From positions 1,181,086 to 1,245,085 of the forward strand of contig NZ_LGRA01000021.1 in assembly GCF_003116095.1 (NCBI RefSeq): DNA of 64,000 nt, written 5' to 3'. This DNA comes from Azospirillum sp. TSO35-2 (GTDB lineage Bacteria; Pseudomonadota; Alphaproteobacteria; Azospirillales; Azospirillaceae). Of this stretch, positions 52,688-61,604 are shown in pieces. Under the pieces are notes generated by a model. The model ran no database searches. It saw only the letters and a list, made by a program, of their open reading frames with translations, and had not been told where the DNA came from. A program made the translations under genes and the position numbers. Numbering within the stretch: position 1 is the stretch's first letter; each line of letters starts with the position of its first letter.

Positions 52688-52858
52688 GCGGCGCCATATA
52701 TATAGAGTGAGCCTTCGGCCTGTCCGGCCCTGCGGATTTCGGGCGGCGGCGGCCACGGGGCTTGCCTTTCCGGCCGTACGGCTGCATCTGAATCGGGCGT
52801 GGGCGCCCGCCCGCCGCCTTGTCCATTCTCTTCGTCGTCGATTGGGAAGTCTTTCGCC

Positions 52859-53434
52859 ATGAGCACAGTGAGCGGCGCCACGCCGGCCCCCGAATTCTCG
52901 CGCACCATCAGCGCCGATGCGGTGCGGCGCGCCGACCTGACCGAGACGATCGAGGCGACGGAGGCGGAGCGCCGGGCGCTCGCCGAGCGGCTGGAGCTGG
53001 AGTCGATCGAGCGTCTGACCGCGACGGTGCGGCTGCGCGCGGTGCGCGGCGGCACCATGGTCCGGGTGTCCGGCACGCTGGAGGCCGACGTGGTCCAGAC
53101 CTGCGTCGTCACGCTGGAGCCGGTGCCGGCCCAGGTTGCCGAATCGTTCGAGGCGCTGTTCGCCCCGGAATCGATGATCGACGATCCGGGCGACGAGATC
53201 GAAATCGACCCCACCCTGTCGGACGAGGACACTCCCGAGCCGATGGTGAACAACCGAATCGACATCGGCGAGCTGACGGCGCAGCATCTGTCGCTGGCGC
53301 TCGACCCCTATCCCCGCGCCGCGGGTGTCGACTTCGAAGGCTACGATGACGGCCCGGACGAGGAAGAAGCGGCGGCCGAGCCTGAGAAACCCAACCCGTT
53401 CATCGTGCTGGACCGGTTGAAATCGCGGAACTAG
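52859..53434 (+). CDS. YceD/DUF177 family protein
   Basis: 191 residues. Its place just before rpmF and its C-terminal RIDIGELTAQHLSLALDPYP and acidic GYDDGPDEEEAAAEPEKPNP tail are typical of YceD, implicated in 23S rRNA maturation. VQTCVVTLEPVPAQVAESFE holds the one Cys where zinc-binding relatives have two. Function in this organism is inferred. Confidence 0.9.
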   Translation: MSTVSGATPAPEFSRTISADAVRRADLTETIEATEAERRALAERLELESIERLTATVRLRAVRGGTMVRVSGTLEADVVQTCVVTLEPVPAQVAESFEALFAPESMIDDPGDEIEIDPTLSDEDTPEPMVNNRIDIGELTAQHLSLALDPYPRAAGVDFEGYDDGPDEEEAAAEPEKPNPFIVLDRLKSRN

Positions 53435-53530
53435 GCCGGATTCGGGCCCGGAGACGACCCGAGTATTTGACCCCGACTCCACCCCCTCCAATGCGTGGCG
53501 GGCGTGGTGTGAAAACCGGGTTGTTCGGGC

Positions 53531-53559
53531 TTGCCCTTTGGGGGCATTTGCCTTATTGA
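53531..53559 (+). promoter_or_regulatory. Promoter of rpmF-plsX-fabH
   Basis: TTGCCC, a 17-base spacer and TATTGA. Transcription would begin near 53566. Confidence 0.6.
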
Positions 53560-53573
53560 ATGCCGCTCGCGCT

Positions 53574-53600
53574 GGGCGGCCCCTGTTCGGGCCGCCCTTT
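53574..53600 (+). promoter_or_regulatory. Leader hairpin before rpmF
   Basis: GGGCGGCCC pairs perfectly with GGGCCGCCC around CTGTTC, followed by TTT, between the promoter and the rpmF Shine-Dalgarno. It could be a weak attenuator or an autogenous L32-type control element. Confidence 0.5.
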
Positions 53601-53622
53601 CCAATGAAGAGAGTTTACGGTC

Positions 53623-53811
53623 ATGGCTGTTCCGAAGAAGAAGACCTCCAAGTCGCGGCGCAACATGCGGCGTTCGCACCACGCTCTGCCGACCTCGGCC
53701 TACAACGAGTGCCCGAACTGCGGCGAGCTGAAGCGTCCGCACCACGTCTGCGGGTCTTGCGGCCATTACGACCAGCGTGAAGTGGTTCAGAGCGGCACCG
53801 CGGCCGCTTGA
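53623..53811 (+). CDS. rpmF: 50S ribosomal protein L32
   Basis: 62 residues. MAVPKKKTSKSRRNMRRSHH start and a zinc ribbon CPNCGELKRPHHVCGSCGHY with all four cysteines. It is the Zn-binding (C+) form. Part of the DUF177-rpmF-plsX-fabH cluster. Confidence 0.98.
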   Translation: MAVPKKKTSKSRRNMRRSHHALPTSAYNECPNCGELKRPHHVCGSCGHYDQREVVQSGTAAA

Positions 53812-53893
53812 TCCAGCTCGCGTTGTTTCAGGTCTCGATGATCGGGGGCGCTCGCCGTCCCCGCCGGGGTCTTAGCCGGGGAGCCTGCTCGCG

Positions 53894-54946
53894 GTGAGCC
53901 AGCGCCTGACCATCGCCCTGGATGCCATGGGTGGGGACCTTGGTCCCGACATGGTGCTTGCCGGGGCGGACATCGCGCGGGAACGTCATCCCGACGTGCG
54001 CTTTCTGCTGTTTGGCGACCAGCAGCGGCTTGAGCCGCTGTTGAACCAGCGGCCCGCGTTGAAGGCGGTGGCGGAAATCCGCCACACCGCCGACTTCGTG
54101 GCCGGTGACGCCAAGCCGGCGGTGGCGCTGCGCGCCGGCCGCCAGTCGAGCATGCGGCTCGCCATCGACGCGGTGGCGTCGGGCGAGGCCGCTTGCGTGG
54201 TGTCGGCTGGAAACACCGGCGCCTTGATGGCGATGGCCAAGTTCGTGCTGAAGACGCTGCCGGGCATCGACCGGCCGGCGATGGCCTCCTTCTTCCCGAC
54301 GCAACGGGGCGAGAGCGTGATGCTGGACCTCGGCGCCAACGCCGAATGCCAGCCGGAAAACCTCGTCCAGTTCGCCGTGATGGGGGCTGTCTTCGCGCGC
54401 GCCATCCTGGGCCTGCCGGAGCCGTCGATCGGTGTGCTGAACATCGGGTCGGAGGACATGAAGGGCAACGAGGTGGTGCGTGCCGCGGCGGCCAGCCTGC
54501 GCGACATGCCGCTGCCCGGCCGCTTCCACGGCTTCGTCGAGGGCACCGACATCGGGCTCGGCACGGTGGACGTCATCGTCACCGACGGCTTCACCGGCAA
54601 CGTGGCGCTGAAGACGGCGGAGGGGACGGCGAAGCTGTTCTCCGAATTCCTGCGCCGCACCTTCGCGACGTCGTTCCTGGCGCGAATCGGCTATCTGCTG
54701 GCGCGTGGCGCCTTCAAGCGCTTTCGCGAACGGATCGACCCGCGCCGCTACAACGGCGCGATGTTCCTTGGCCTGCGCGGGGTCTGCGTGAAGAGCCATG
54801 GCGGCACCGACCCGGTCGGTTTCGCCAACGCCGTCGCGGTTGCGATCAATCTTGCTGCGCACGGCTTCAACGAGCGCATCAAGGAAGAGATGGGGCGCAT
54901 AGCCGACGTGCCCCCTCTTCCCGACACGAAGGCGGCGGCGGGCTGA
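53894..54946 (+). CDS. plsX: Phosphate acyltransferase PlsX
   Basis: 350 residues. Makes acyl-phosphate from acyl-ACP for phospholipid synthesis. IALDAMGGDLGPDMVLAGA, VVSAGNTGALMAMAKFVL, PAMASFFPTQRGESVMLDLG and VIVTDGFTGNVALKTAEGTA are diagnostic. Three bases separate it from fabH. Confidence 0.97.
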   Translation: MSQRLTIALDAMGGDLGPDMVLAGADIARERHPDVRFLLFGDQQRLEPLLNQRPALKAVAEIRHTADFVAGDAKPAVALRAGRQSSMRLAIDAVASGEAACVVSAGNTGALMAMAKFVLKTLPGIDRPAMASFFPTQRGESVMLDLGANAECQPENLVQFAVMGAVFARAILGLPEPSIGVLNIGSEDMKGNEVVRAAAASLRDMPLPGRFHGFVEGTDIGLGTVDVIVTDGFTGNVALKTAEGTAKLFSEFLRRTFATSFLARIGYLLARGAFKRFRERIDPRRYNGAMFLGLRGVCVKSHGGTDPVGFANAVAVAINLAAHGFNERIKEEMGRIADVPPLPDTKAAAG

Positions 54947-54949
54947 ACC

Positions 54950-55921
54950 ATGGTCATGCGTTCCCGAGTTCTGGGTTGCGGTATCCACCTGCCGGCCAAC
55001 GTCGTCAGCAATCACGATCTGGAACAGCGGGTCGACACGACCGACGAATGGATCGTCCAGCGCACCGGCATCAAGTCGCGCCACATCGCGGCGGAGGGGG
55101 AGAACACCTCCGACCTCGCCATCGCGGCGGCGACCCGCGCGCTGGAGCATGCCGGGGTGCCGGCCAGCAGCATCGACTGCATCATCCTGGCCACCACCAC
55201 GCCGGACAACACCTTCCCGGCGACGGCGACCAAGGTTCAGGCGGCGCTGGGCACCGCCGGCTTCGCCATGGACATCCAGGCGGTTTGCGCCGGTTTCGTC
55301 TACGCGTTGTCGGTCGCCGACAATTTCCTGCGCAACCGCCAGGCCCGTCGTGCCCTGGTGATCGGGGCGGAAACCTTCTCGCGCCTGCTCGACTGGAACG
55401 ATCGCACCACCTGCGTGCTGTTCGGCGACGGTGCCGGCGCCGTGGTGCTGGAAGGCTATGAGGGCCGGGGCGACTCGGCCGACCAGGGCCTGCTGTCGGC
55501 CCATCTCCATTCCGACGGCAGCCAGTACGGTCTGCTCTATGTCGACGGCGGCGCCTCGTCGACCGGCACCATCGGCCATGTCCGCATGCACGGGCAGGAA
55601 ATCTTCCGCCACGCCGTCAGCAAGCTGTCGGCGGTGGTCGAGGAGGCGCTGGTCGCCAACGGGCTGGAGGCGTCGGACGTCGACTGGCTGGTGCCGCACC
55701 AGGCGAATCGGCGAATCATCGACGGGCTGGCCCGCAAGATGAAGCTGGCGCCGGAAAAGGTCGTGCTGACGGTCGACCGCCATGGCAACACCTCGGCCGC
55801 GTCGATCCCGCTGGCGCTGGGCGAGGCGGTGGCCGACGGCCGGATCAAGCGCGGCGATCTGGTGCTGATGGAAGCCATCGGCGGCGGCCTGACCTGGGGC
55901 TCCGCGCTGATCCGCTGGTAG
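54950..55921 (+). CDS. fabH: 3-oxoacyl-ACP synthase III
   Basis: 323 residues. Starts fatty acid synthesis by joining acetyl-CoA to malonyl-ACP. The catalytic triad is seen as Cys in DIQAVCAGFVYAL, His in WLVPHQANRRI and Asn in DRHGNTSAASIPLAL; the opening GIHLPANVVSNHDLE and DEWIVQRTGIKSRHIA are typical. It follows plsX by 3 bp. Confidence 0.97.
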   Translation: MVMRSRVLGCGIHLPANVVSNHDLEQRVDTTDEWIVQRTGIKSRHIAAEGENTSDLAIAAATRALEHAGVPASSIDCIILATTTPDNTFPATATKVQAALGTAGFAMDIQAVCAGFVYALSVADNFLRNRQARRALVIGAETFSRLLDWNDRTTCVLFGDGAGAVVLEGYEGRGDSADQGLLSAHLHSDGSQYGLLYVDGGASSTGTIGHVRMHGQEIFRHAVSKLSAVVEEALVANGLEASDVDWLVPHQANRRIIDGLARKMKLAPEKVVLTVDRHGNTSAASIPLALGEAVADGRIKRGDLVLMEAIGGGLTWGSALIRW

Positions 55922-56090
55922 GGATTGCCGGCCGGCACCGCCTCCGCTTTCCCTCCCGCCGCGTCATTGCTGCACCGCACCGGTTTCCAGAGCGGCCGGG
56001 GGCGCGGTGGCGACTGCCAAGCTTTTGAATTGACGGACCTTCTTTCCCCGGATTACCGTCTTCGGACTGGTTGCGGGGGGAAGTCGAACC

Positions 56091-56423
56091 ATGTCCCAGA
56101 ACACCGTCACGCGCGCCCAATTGAGCGAAGCCGTTTATCAGGAAGTCGGACTTTCGCGCAACGAATCGGCCGATCTGGTCGAAACCGTCCTTGACGAGAT
56201 TTCCGACGCGCTGGCACGGGGGGAGATGGTGAAAATCTCATCCTTCGGCAGCTTTCAGGTCCGCCAGAAGGGCGAGCGCGTCGGCCGCAACCCCAAGACC
56301 GGGGAAGAGGTGCCGATCCTGCCGCGCCGTGTCCTGGTCTTTCGCGCCAGCCACGTGCTGAAGAATCGGATCAACGAGGTGCAGGAAGGTGGGGCGCCGG
56401 CGCGCGCGCGGGCGCTGTCCTGA
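56091..56423 (+). CDS. ihfA: Integration host factor alpha subunit
   Basis: 110 residues. DNA-bending protein working with IHF-beta. TRAQLSEAVYQEVGLSRNES, VKISSFGSFQVRQKGERVGR and NPKTGEEVPILPRRVLVFRA (the Pro-containing minor-groove arm) are clear. The fabH-ihfA-merR order is conserved in the group. Confidence 0.96.
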   Translation: MSQNTVTRAQLSEAVYQEVGLSRNESADLVETVLDEISDALARGEMVKISSFGSFQVRQKGERVGRNPKTGEEVPILPRRVLVFRASHVLKNRINEVQEGGAPARARALS

Positions 56424-56511
56424 TCCCGGCCGTGTCCGATGACCCGCCCGCCGCTCGCCCGGCCCGTCGCCGGGCTGCAGTTCGCCGTGCCGCCGCCAGT
56501 CTGACGCCGCC

Positions 56512-56970
56512 ATGAAGTCCGCCACGGCGTACCGCACGATCAGCGAGGTGTCGACCGACCTGAACGTGCCGCAGCATGTCCTGCGTTTCTGGGAAACCAA
56601 GTTCCCGCAGATCCGCCCGCTGAAGCGCGGCGGCGGCCGGCGTTATTACCGGCCGGAGGACGTGGAACTGCTGCGGCGGATCCAGGCGCTCCTGTATGAG
56701 GACCGCTACACCATCAAGGGCGTGCAGCGTTTGCTGAAGGAAGGGCGGATGTCCGACCCGACGCCGCCCCTGCCGGAGGACGCCGAGGACGGCGACACGC
56801 CGGGTCTTGCGACGGGGGAGGGGCCGGAAGGCGCGGACACGACCGATGGCGACGAGGACGCGTCGCTGTCCGACGCCCTGCGCCATGAGATCACGCTGGT
56901 GGTGGACGAGCTGAAATCGCTGCGTTCGGTGCTGTCGCGCCTGTCGGAATCGGCGGACAAAAAGCTGTAA
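56512..56970 (+). CDS. MerR-family regulator
   Basis: 152 residues. The N-terminal MerR HTH (YRTISEVSTDLNVPQHVLRF, WETKFPQIRPLKRGGGRRYY, LLRRIQALLYEDRYTIKGVQ) is followed by an acidic linker and a C-terminal helix with LRHEITLVVDELKSLRSVLS. No metal-binding Cys are present. It is the usual neighbour downstream of ihfA; its ligand is unknown. Confidence 0.92.
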   Translation: MKSATAYRTISEVSTDLNVPQHVLRFWETKFPQIRPLKRGGGRRYYRPEDVELLRRIQALLYEDRYTIKGVQRLLKEGRMSDPTPPLPEDAEDGDTPGLATGEGPEGADTTDGDEDASLSDALRHEITLVVDELKSLRSVLSRLSESADKKL

Positions 56971-56989
56971 AAAATTCTTACGGGAGTGG

Positions 56990-57018
56990 TTGCGTCCGCG
57001 AAAGAGCGCCGCTATAGT
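56990..57018 (+). promoter_or_regulatory. Promoter of tRNA-Pro
   Basis: TTGCGT, a 17-base spacer and TATAGT, ending 45 bases before the mature tRNA. Confidence 0.75.
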
Positions 57019-57063
57019 CCCGTTCCCTTCCGGAGCCAAGCCGCAGCGACTGCGGCGGAATGA

Positions 57064-57140
57064 CGGAGCGTAGCGCAGCCTGGTAGCGCATCAGACTGGG
57101 GGTCTGGGGGTCGCAGGTTCAAATCCTGTCGCTCCGACCA
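57064..57140 (+). tRNA. tRNA-Pro (anticodon GGG)
   Basis: Acceptor CGGAGCG pairs with CGCTCCG, D arm GCGCAGCCTGGTAGCGC, anticodon loop CTGGGGG with anticodon GGG, T arm with GGTTCAAATCC, and encoded CCA. It decodes CCC and CCU. Confidence 0.96.
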
Positions 57141-57156
57141 TCTCCGAAGGGAGCGG

Positions 57157-57196
57157 AAAAGCCTTGGAGCCCAACGGTTCCAGGGCTTTTTCTTTT
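57157..57196 (+). terminator. Terminator after tRNA-Pro
   Basis: AAAAGCCTTGGAGCC pairs with GGTTCCAGGGCTTTT around CAAC, followed by TCTTTTT. Confidence 0.9.
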
Positions 57197-57285
57197 TCAC
57201 CTCCACGTGATCGGCGCAACACTCGCCACCCCGGCCGGCGCGCATCCATGCGGCAGATGCATTGCGCACGATCGAATAACGCACG

Positions 57286-57314
57286 ATCAAATTGATTGCG
57301 CACAATTCGATTGT
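57286..57314. promoter_or_regulatory. Candidate OhrR operator upstream of ohr
   Basis: ATCAAATTGAT (57286-57296, perfect) and ACAATTCGATTGT (57302-57314, arms ACAAT/ATTGT) lie in a row 63-91 bases before the ohr start. The second resembles OhrR boxes of the TACAATT...AATTGTA kind. The element CGCACGATC also recurs just upstream. Confidence 0.6.
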
Positions 57315-57376
57315 ACGCCATTGTCTGTCTCGGCGGACGGCGGTCCGCTTCCCGAACCCAAACAGGAGTGAACGCC

Positions 57377-57796
57377 ATGAAGACCCTCTATTCGACCAAG
57401 GCGACGGCGACCGGTGGCCGTGACGGCAAGGCGGTGAGCGACGACGGGCTGCTGTCGGTGGCGCTGGCGGCGCCGAAGGAACTGGGCGGGCAGGGCGGCG
57501 CGACCAACCCCGAGCAACTGTTCGCCGCCGGCTATTCCGCCTGCTTCATCGGCGCCATGAAGTTCGTCGGCAACCGCGACAAGATCGCCGTGCCGGCCGA
57601 CGTCTCGGTCACCGCGACGGTGGGGATCGGCGCGCGCGACGACGGCGAGGGCTTTGGTCTGACGGTCGATTTCCTGGTGTCGCTGCCGGGCCTGGACACG
57701 GCGACGGCGGAGGAACTCGTCGCCCGCGCCCACAAGGTCTGCCCCTACAGCCACGCCACCAAGGGCAACATCCCGGTGACCACCACGGTCGCTTGA
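57377..57796 (+). CDS. ohr: Organic hydroperoxide resistance protein (OsmC/Ohr)
   Basis: 139 residues. Thiol peroxidase reducing organic hydroperoxides. The two reactive cysteines are in GYSACFIGAMKFVG and ARAHKVCPYSHATKGNI; the start TLYSTKATATGGRDGKAVSD and GGATNPEQLFAAGY are Ohr-type rather than OsmC-type. CAGGAG precedes ATG 57377. Its regulator follows downstream. Confidence 0.95.
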   Translation: MKTLYSTKATATGGRDGKAVSDDGLLSVALAAPKELGGQGGATNPEQLFAAGYSACFIGAMKFVGNRDKIAVPADVSVTATVGIGARDDGEGFGLTVDFLVSLPGLDTATAEELVARAHKVCPYSHATKGNIPVTTTVA

Positions 57797-57950
57797 GGTT
57801 TCGCCGACCACGGGACAGGTCCGCCGGATGTTGCGCGCGACGATCCTTCGCACTATGCGATGATGCTTCGCATCCCAGACGTGGTGCGCTGGCCGATCGG
57901 CTGGTGCGCAGCGCCCCGGTGGCCCCTGTGACATGCGGGAACTTCCCATC

Positions 57951-58406
57951 ATGACGGCCGACAAAGACGACCCGCTTCTGCTCTCCAACCAGGTCTGCTT
58001 CGCCCTCTACTCGGCGAATCTGGCGATGACGCGCGTCTATCGCCCGTTGCTGGAGGCGTTGGGCCTGACCTACCCGCAGTATCTGATGATGCTCCTGCTG
58101 TGGGAGGAGGACGGTCAGGCGATGAAGCGGCTGGGCGAGCGGCTGGGGCTGGACAGCGGCACCCTGACCCCCTTGCTGAAGCGGATGGAGGCTCAGGGGC
58201 TGGTCACCCGGACCCGCGACCCGCAGGACGAACGGCTGGTGCGAATCCATCTGACCCCGCAGGGGGCGGCGCTGCGGGCCAAGGCCGAATGCCTGCCGGC
58301 CCGCATCACCGCCGCCGCCGGCTGCTCGCTGCAGGAGCTTGGCGCCCTGCGCGACACGCTGCTGGGCCTGCGCGACGACCTGAACAGGGCCGCCGATCAG
58401 GGGTGA
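57951..58406 (+). CDS. ohrR: MarR-family peroxide sensor OhrR
   Basis: 151 residues. SNQVCFALYSANLAMTRVYR carries the peroxide-sensing Cys at the place typical of OhrR; YPQYLMMLLLWEEDG and the winged helix LGLDSGTLTPLLKRMEAQGL with TRTRDPQDERLV follow. It represses ohr until its Cys is oxidised. The 154-bp gap to ohr holds ATGCGA-N7-TCGCAT (57855-57873), a possible own operator. ATG 57951 is chosen; 57933 is possible. Confidence 0.93.
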   Translation: MTADKDDPLLLSNQVCFALYSANLAMTRVYRPLLEALGLTYPQYLMMLLLWEEDGQAMKRLGERLGLDSGTLTPLLKRMEAQGLVTRTRDPQDERLVRIHLTPQGAALRAKAECLPARITAAAGCSLQELGALRDTLLGLRDDLNRAADQG

Positions 58407-58421
58407 ACGCGAATGACGGCA

Positions 58422-58455
58422 AAAAGCCCTGGAAACTTCGGTCTCCAGGGCTTTT
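58422..58455 (+). terminator. Terminator after ohrR
   Basis: AAAAGCCCTGGA pairs with TCCAGGGCTTTT around a 10-base loop; it lies 15 bp after the ohrR stop and can work on both strands. Confidence 0.88.
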
Positions 58456-58519
58456 CCTGTCCGCCCGCCGGCGAGTCTTCCCGCCATCCATCCTCCCCGC
58501 CAAGGAAAGCCCGACCACC

Positions 58520-59134
58520 ATGACCGGCGACCTCCCGACTGCCCGGCCCGACGACGGCCTCCGCATCCGCCCGGCCGAGGCCGACGACGCACCCGATCTG
58601 GCGCGGCTGATCGACATGGCCGGCGGCGGGGTCTACGGCTTCCTGCTTGACGGGCTGATGCCGGGGATGACCGCGGCGGAGATGCTGGTGCCCGGCCTCG
58701 CCGGCCGCAGCGGCTCGCTGTCCCACCGGCAGAGCGGGGTGGCGGAACTGGACGGGCGGGTGGTCGGCATCGCCCACGGCTACCCCACCGACTGGATCCG
58801 GACGGAGGATTACAGCGGCCTGCCGGCCGACCGGGTCGCCCACATGGCGTCCTTTTCCGACACCCACGACTGGGGCAGCTATTTCCTGTCGGCGCTGGCG
58901 GTCGATCCGGCGTTGCGGCGCCGGGGCATCGCCGGGCGGCTGCTCGACTGGTTCTACGGACGGGCGCGGACCGGCGGATTCGACCGCGTCACCCTGCATG
59001 TCTGGGCCGACAACGCGCCGGCCCGCAGCCTCTACGCGGCCCAGGGCTTCGCCGAGATCGGCCGCGCCGACATCCCCTGGCACCCGCGCCTGCCGCACCA
59101 GGGCGGCAGCGTCCTGATGCGGCGGCCGGTCTGA
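58520..59134 (+). CDS. GNAT acetyltransferase
   Basis: 204 residues. LRIRPAEADDAPDLARLIDM opens the fold, YFLSALAVDPALRRRGIAGR is the acetyl-CoA pyrophosphate loop, and ADNAPARSLYAAQGFAEIGR is the final GNAT motif. Substrate unknown. AAGGAAAG upstream fixes ATG 58520. Convergent with the hydrolase gene. Confidence 0.9.
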   Translation: MTGDLPTARPDDGLRIRPAEADDAPDLARLIDMAGGGVYGFLLDGLMPGMTAAEMLVPGLAGRSGSLSHRQSGVAELDGRVVGIAHGYPTDWIRTEDYSGLPADRVAHMASFSDTHDWGSYFLSALAVDPALRRRGIAGRLLDWFYGRARTGGFDRVTLHVWADNAPARSLYAAQGFAEIGRADIPWHPRLPHQGGSVLMRRPV

Positions 59135-59153
59135 TCGGCCGCCCATCCTCCGA

Positions 59154-60161
59154 TCAGCCGTAGGTCTTCGACGGGGCGGGCGCGGATTCGGCCGACATCG
59201 CGTCGATGGCGCGCACCACCAGATCGGGCGCCGCGTGATGGACCATGTGGCCGGCCTGCGCCACCCGGTGCAAGGTGCTGTGCGGGATGACCCGGTGCAG
59301 GCGCGGGCTCTGGTCTTCCTGCTCGACGATGCGGTCGCCGTCGCCGGCGATGATCGCCACCGGCAGCGTCAGGTCGGCGTAGCGGCTCTGCATCGCCTCC
59401 GTTGCCGGGACCATCGTCACGCCGTCCTGGGCGTTGGCCAGCAGCTGGCCGGGTCGGGTGGTCAGGGCGGCCGGGAAGGTCTCGGTCAGATCGTCCGGCA
59501 CCGGGCAGGGCGAAAACAGCGTCTTCAGCAGCATCGGCATCGACGCCTTGGCCAGGGGCGGCGACAGCGTGTAACGCAGCACGTCGCCCAGCACCGGCAC
59601 CACCGTCGGCGCCACGAACAGGGCGTCCAACCGCTTGGTCGGGAAGTAGTAGCCGGCCAGCAGCACCAGCCCACTCACCGATTCGGGATGGTCGAGCGCC
59701 AGCGCCAGCGCGACCAGCGTCGCGTAGGAATGGCCCACCACCACCGGCCGCTCGATCTCCAGCGCGGCGAAGGCGTGGCGCAGCAGGTCGGCCTGCTCCG
59801 CCGGGGTCCAGTCAGGACCGCGCGGCCGTTCGCTGTGCCCCATGCCCGGCCGGTCGAAGGCGACGACCCGGTGGGTCCGCGCCAGCCGGTCGAACAGCCC
59901 GCTGGCGACGAAGTCGTCGGCGGTCGAGACGTTGCCGTGCAGCAGCACGACCGCCGGTCCGCTGCCGGCTTCCAGATAATGCAGCCGCACGCCGTCGACG
60001 GTGACGAAGCGCCCCTGCGGCGGATAGCGCCGCTCCGCCCGGCGGGCGGCCAGCGTGTTGGCGACGGCCAGCCCGCCCAGCGCAAGCGCCGCGATGCCGA
60101 GGGCCTTGGCGGCCCCGGCGGCGGGTCGGTGATTGGTGCGGACGAGGTGATGGCTGGACAC
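59154..60161 (-). CDS. Alpha/beta hydrolase, membrane-anchored
   Basis: 335 residues from GTG 60161 (GGGAGAG upstream). One N-terminal helix (LGIAALALGGLAVANTLAA) precedes the hydrolase: VVLLHGNVSTADDF (oxyanion hole), VVGHSYATLVALALAL (nucleophile Ser in GHSYA), AGDGDRIVEQ (Asp) and AGHMVHHAAP (His). Probably an esterase or similar facing the periplasm or the membrane; substrate unknown. Confidence 0.87.
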   Translation of the reverse strand: MSSHHLVRTNHRPAAGAAKALGIAALALGGLAVANTLAARRAERRYPPQGRFVTVDGVRLHYLEAGSGPAVVLLHGNVSTADDFVASGLFDRLARTHRVVAFDRPGMGHSERPRGPDWTPAEQADLLRHAFAALEIERPVVVGHSYATLVALALALDHPESVSGLVLLAGYYFPTKRLDALFVAPTVVPVLGDVLRYTLSPPLAKASMPMLLKTLFSPCPVPDDLTETFPAALTTRPGQLLANAQDGVTMVPATEAMQSRYADLTLPVAIIAGDGDRIVEQEDQSPRLHRVIPHSTLHRVAQAGHMVHHAAPDLVVRAIDAMSAESAPAPSKTYG

Positions 60162-60269
60162 GGTGGTCGCTCTCCCAACGGCTGCCGCTGCGGTGCAGCA
60201 TCGTGGGAGAACAACCAACGGCGGGGCAAAGCGTTCCCGGCGGTCGGGAGCGCCTGCGGACGCCCGCCC

Positions 60270-61202
60270 TTACTTCCCGGCCTTCAACTGGTCGCGGGTC
60301 AGCCAGAACACCTCGCCGAAGCTGTTCGCCGTCTCCAGCCACAGGAAATCCAGATGCGGGTATTCCGCCTCCAGGATCTCGCGGCCAGTGCCGAACTCGC
60401 ACAGCAGGCCGCCTTCGGGGGTCAGGTGCTTGGGCGCTTCCTTCAGGATGCGGCGGACGATGTCGAGCCCGTCGTCGCCGCCGGCCAGCGCCATCGCCGG
60501 TTCGGCGCGGAACTCCGGCGGCAGGGCGGCCATCGCCTCGGCGTCGACGTAGGGCGGGTTGGTGATGATGACGTCGTACTTGCGCGTCTTCAGCGGCGCG
60601 AACAGGTCGCCCTGGTGCAGGGTGATGCGGTCCTCGAACCCGCTGTCGGCGACATTCCGCTTCGCCACCTCCAGCGCGTCGGCGGAGAGATCGACGGCGT
60701 CGACCTGCGCCTCCGGGAAGATGCGGGCGGCCAGGATGGCGAGGCAGCCCGAGCCGGTGCAGAGATCCAGCACCCGCTCCACCGAGGTCGGATCCTCGAC
60801 GATGGTGAAGTCGTCGCCGCCGAACAGGTCGGAGAACAGCAGCTCGCCGATGTAGGAGCGCGGGACGATCACCCGCTCGTCGACATAGAAGGGGATGCCC
60901 TGGATGTAGGCCTTGTTCAGCAGGTAGGGCGCCGGCTTGCGGGTGTCGATCCGGGTGTGGAGAATGCCGGCCACCGCCTCGCGCTCCGCCGCGGTCAGCC
61001 GGGCGTCGATGTAGGGGGCGAGCTGGTCGACCGGCAGGTGCAGCGTTTCCAGCACCAGGAACACCGCCTCGTCGAAGGCGGTGGTGGTGCCGTGGCCGTA
61101 ATCGAGGTCGGCTTCGTTGAAGCGGCTGACGCCGTAGCGCAGGAAATCGCGGATGGTCTTCAACTCGGCGGCTGCGGCGGCGGCGGTGTGCTTGGTGGTC
61201 AC
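60270..61202 (-). CDS. prmB: Ribosomal protein L3 glutamine N5-methyltransferase
   Basis: 310 residues. VLDLCTGSGCLAILAARIFP is the SAM-binding motif I and IITNPPYVDAEAM the catalytic NPPY motif; the N-terminal TIRDFLRYGVSRFNEADLDY, YGHGTTTAFDEAVFLVLETL is PrmB rather than PrmC. It methylates a glutamine of ribosomal protein L3. Confidence 0.93.
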   Translation of the reverse strand: MTTKHTAAAAAAELKTIRDFLRYGVSRFNEADLDYGHGTTTAFDEAVFLVLETLHLPVDQLAPYIDARLTAAEREAVAGILHTRIDTRKPAPYLLNKAYIQGIPFYVDERVIVPRSYIGELLFSDLFGGDDFTIVEDPTSVERVLDLCTGSGCLAILAARIFPEAQVDAVDLSADALEVAKRNVADSGFEDRITLHQGDLFAPLKTRKYDVIITNPPYVDAEAMAALPPEFRAEPAMALAGGDDGLDIVRRILKEAPKHLTPEGGLLCEFGTGREILEAEYPHLDFLWLETANSFGEVFWLTRDQLKAGK

Positions 61203-61247
61203 GGCGGGCGGGCTCCGGAGAGGGGGCGGATGGGGCAGGGGGGTGTG

Positions 61248-61604
61248 TTACAGGATCTCCAGCACCGACTCCGGCGGGCGGCCGAGGCGGGCGCGGTCAC
61301 CCTTGACCACGATCGGGCGTTCGATCGCGCCTGGGTTGGCCGACAGCGCGGCGATCAGGGCGTCACCGTCGAGATCCTTGGCGATGCCGGCCTCCGCCGC
61401 CTCCTTCGATCGGGTGATGGCGCGCGGCTCCTTGCCCAGCTTGGCCAGCAGGGCGGCCAGCTCCGCCGCGGTCGGCGGGGTCTTCAGATACTCGATCACC
61501 GTCGGCTCGACGCCGCGGGAGCGCAGAAGCTCCAGCGTCTCGCGCGACTTGCTGCAACGCGGGTTGTGGTAGATCGTCACGTCGCTGTTCGTCACGTCGC
61601 TCAT
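61248..61604 (-). CDS. ArsC-family arsenate reductase-like protein (YfgD type)
   Basis: 118 residues. IYHNPRCSKSRETLELLRSR holds the catalytic Cys and start of the ArsC fold; EYLKTPPTAAELAALLAKLG and NPGAIERPIVVKGDRARLGR complete it. Glutaredoxin-linked arsenate reductase is the nominal activity; chromosomal single copies like this may have another redox role. No ars operon is present. It precedes prmB by 45 bp. Confidence 0.9.
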   Translation of the reverse strand: MSDVTNSDVTIYHNPRCSKSRETLELLRSRGVEPTVIEYLKTPPTAAELAALLAKLGKEPRAITRSKEAAEAGIAKDLDGDALIAALSANPGAIERPIVVKGDRARLGRPPESVLEIL

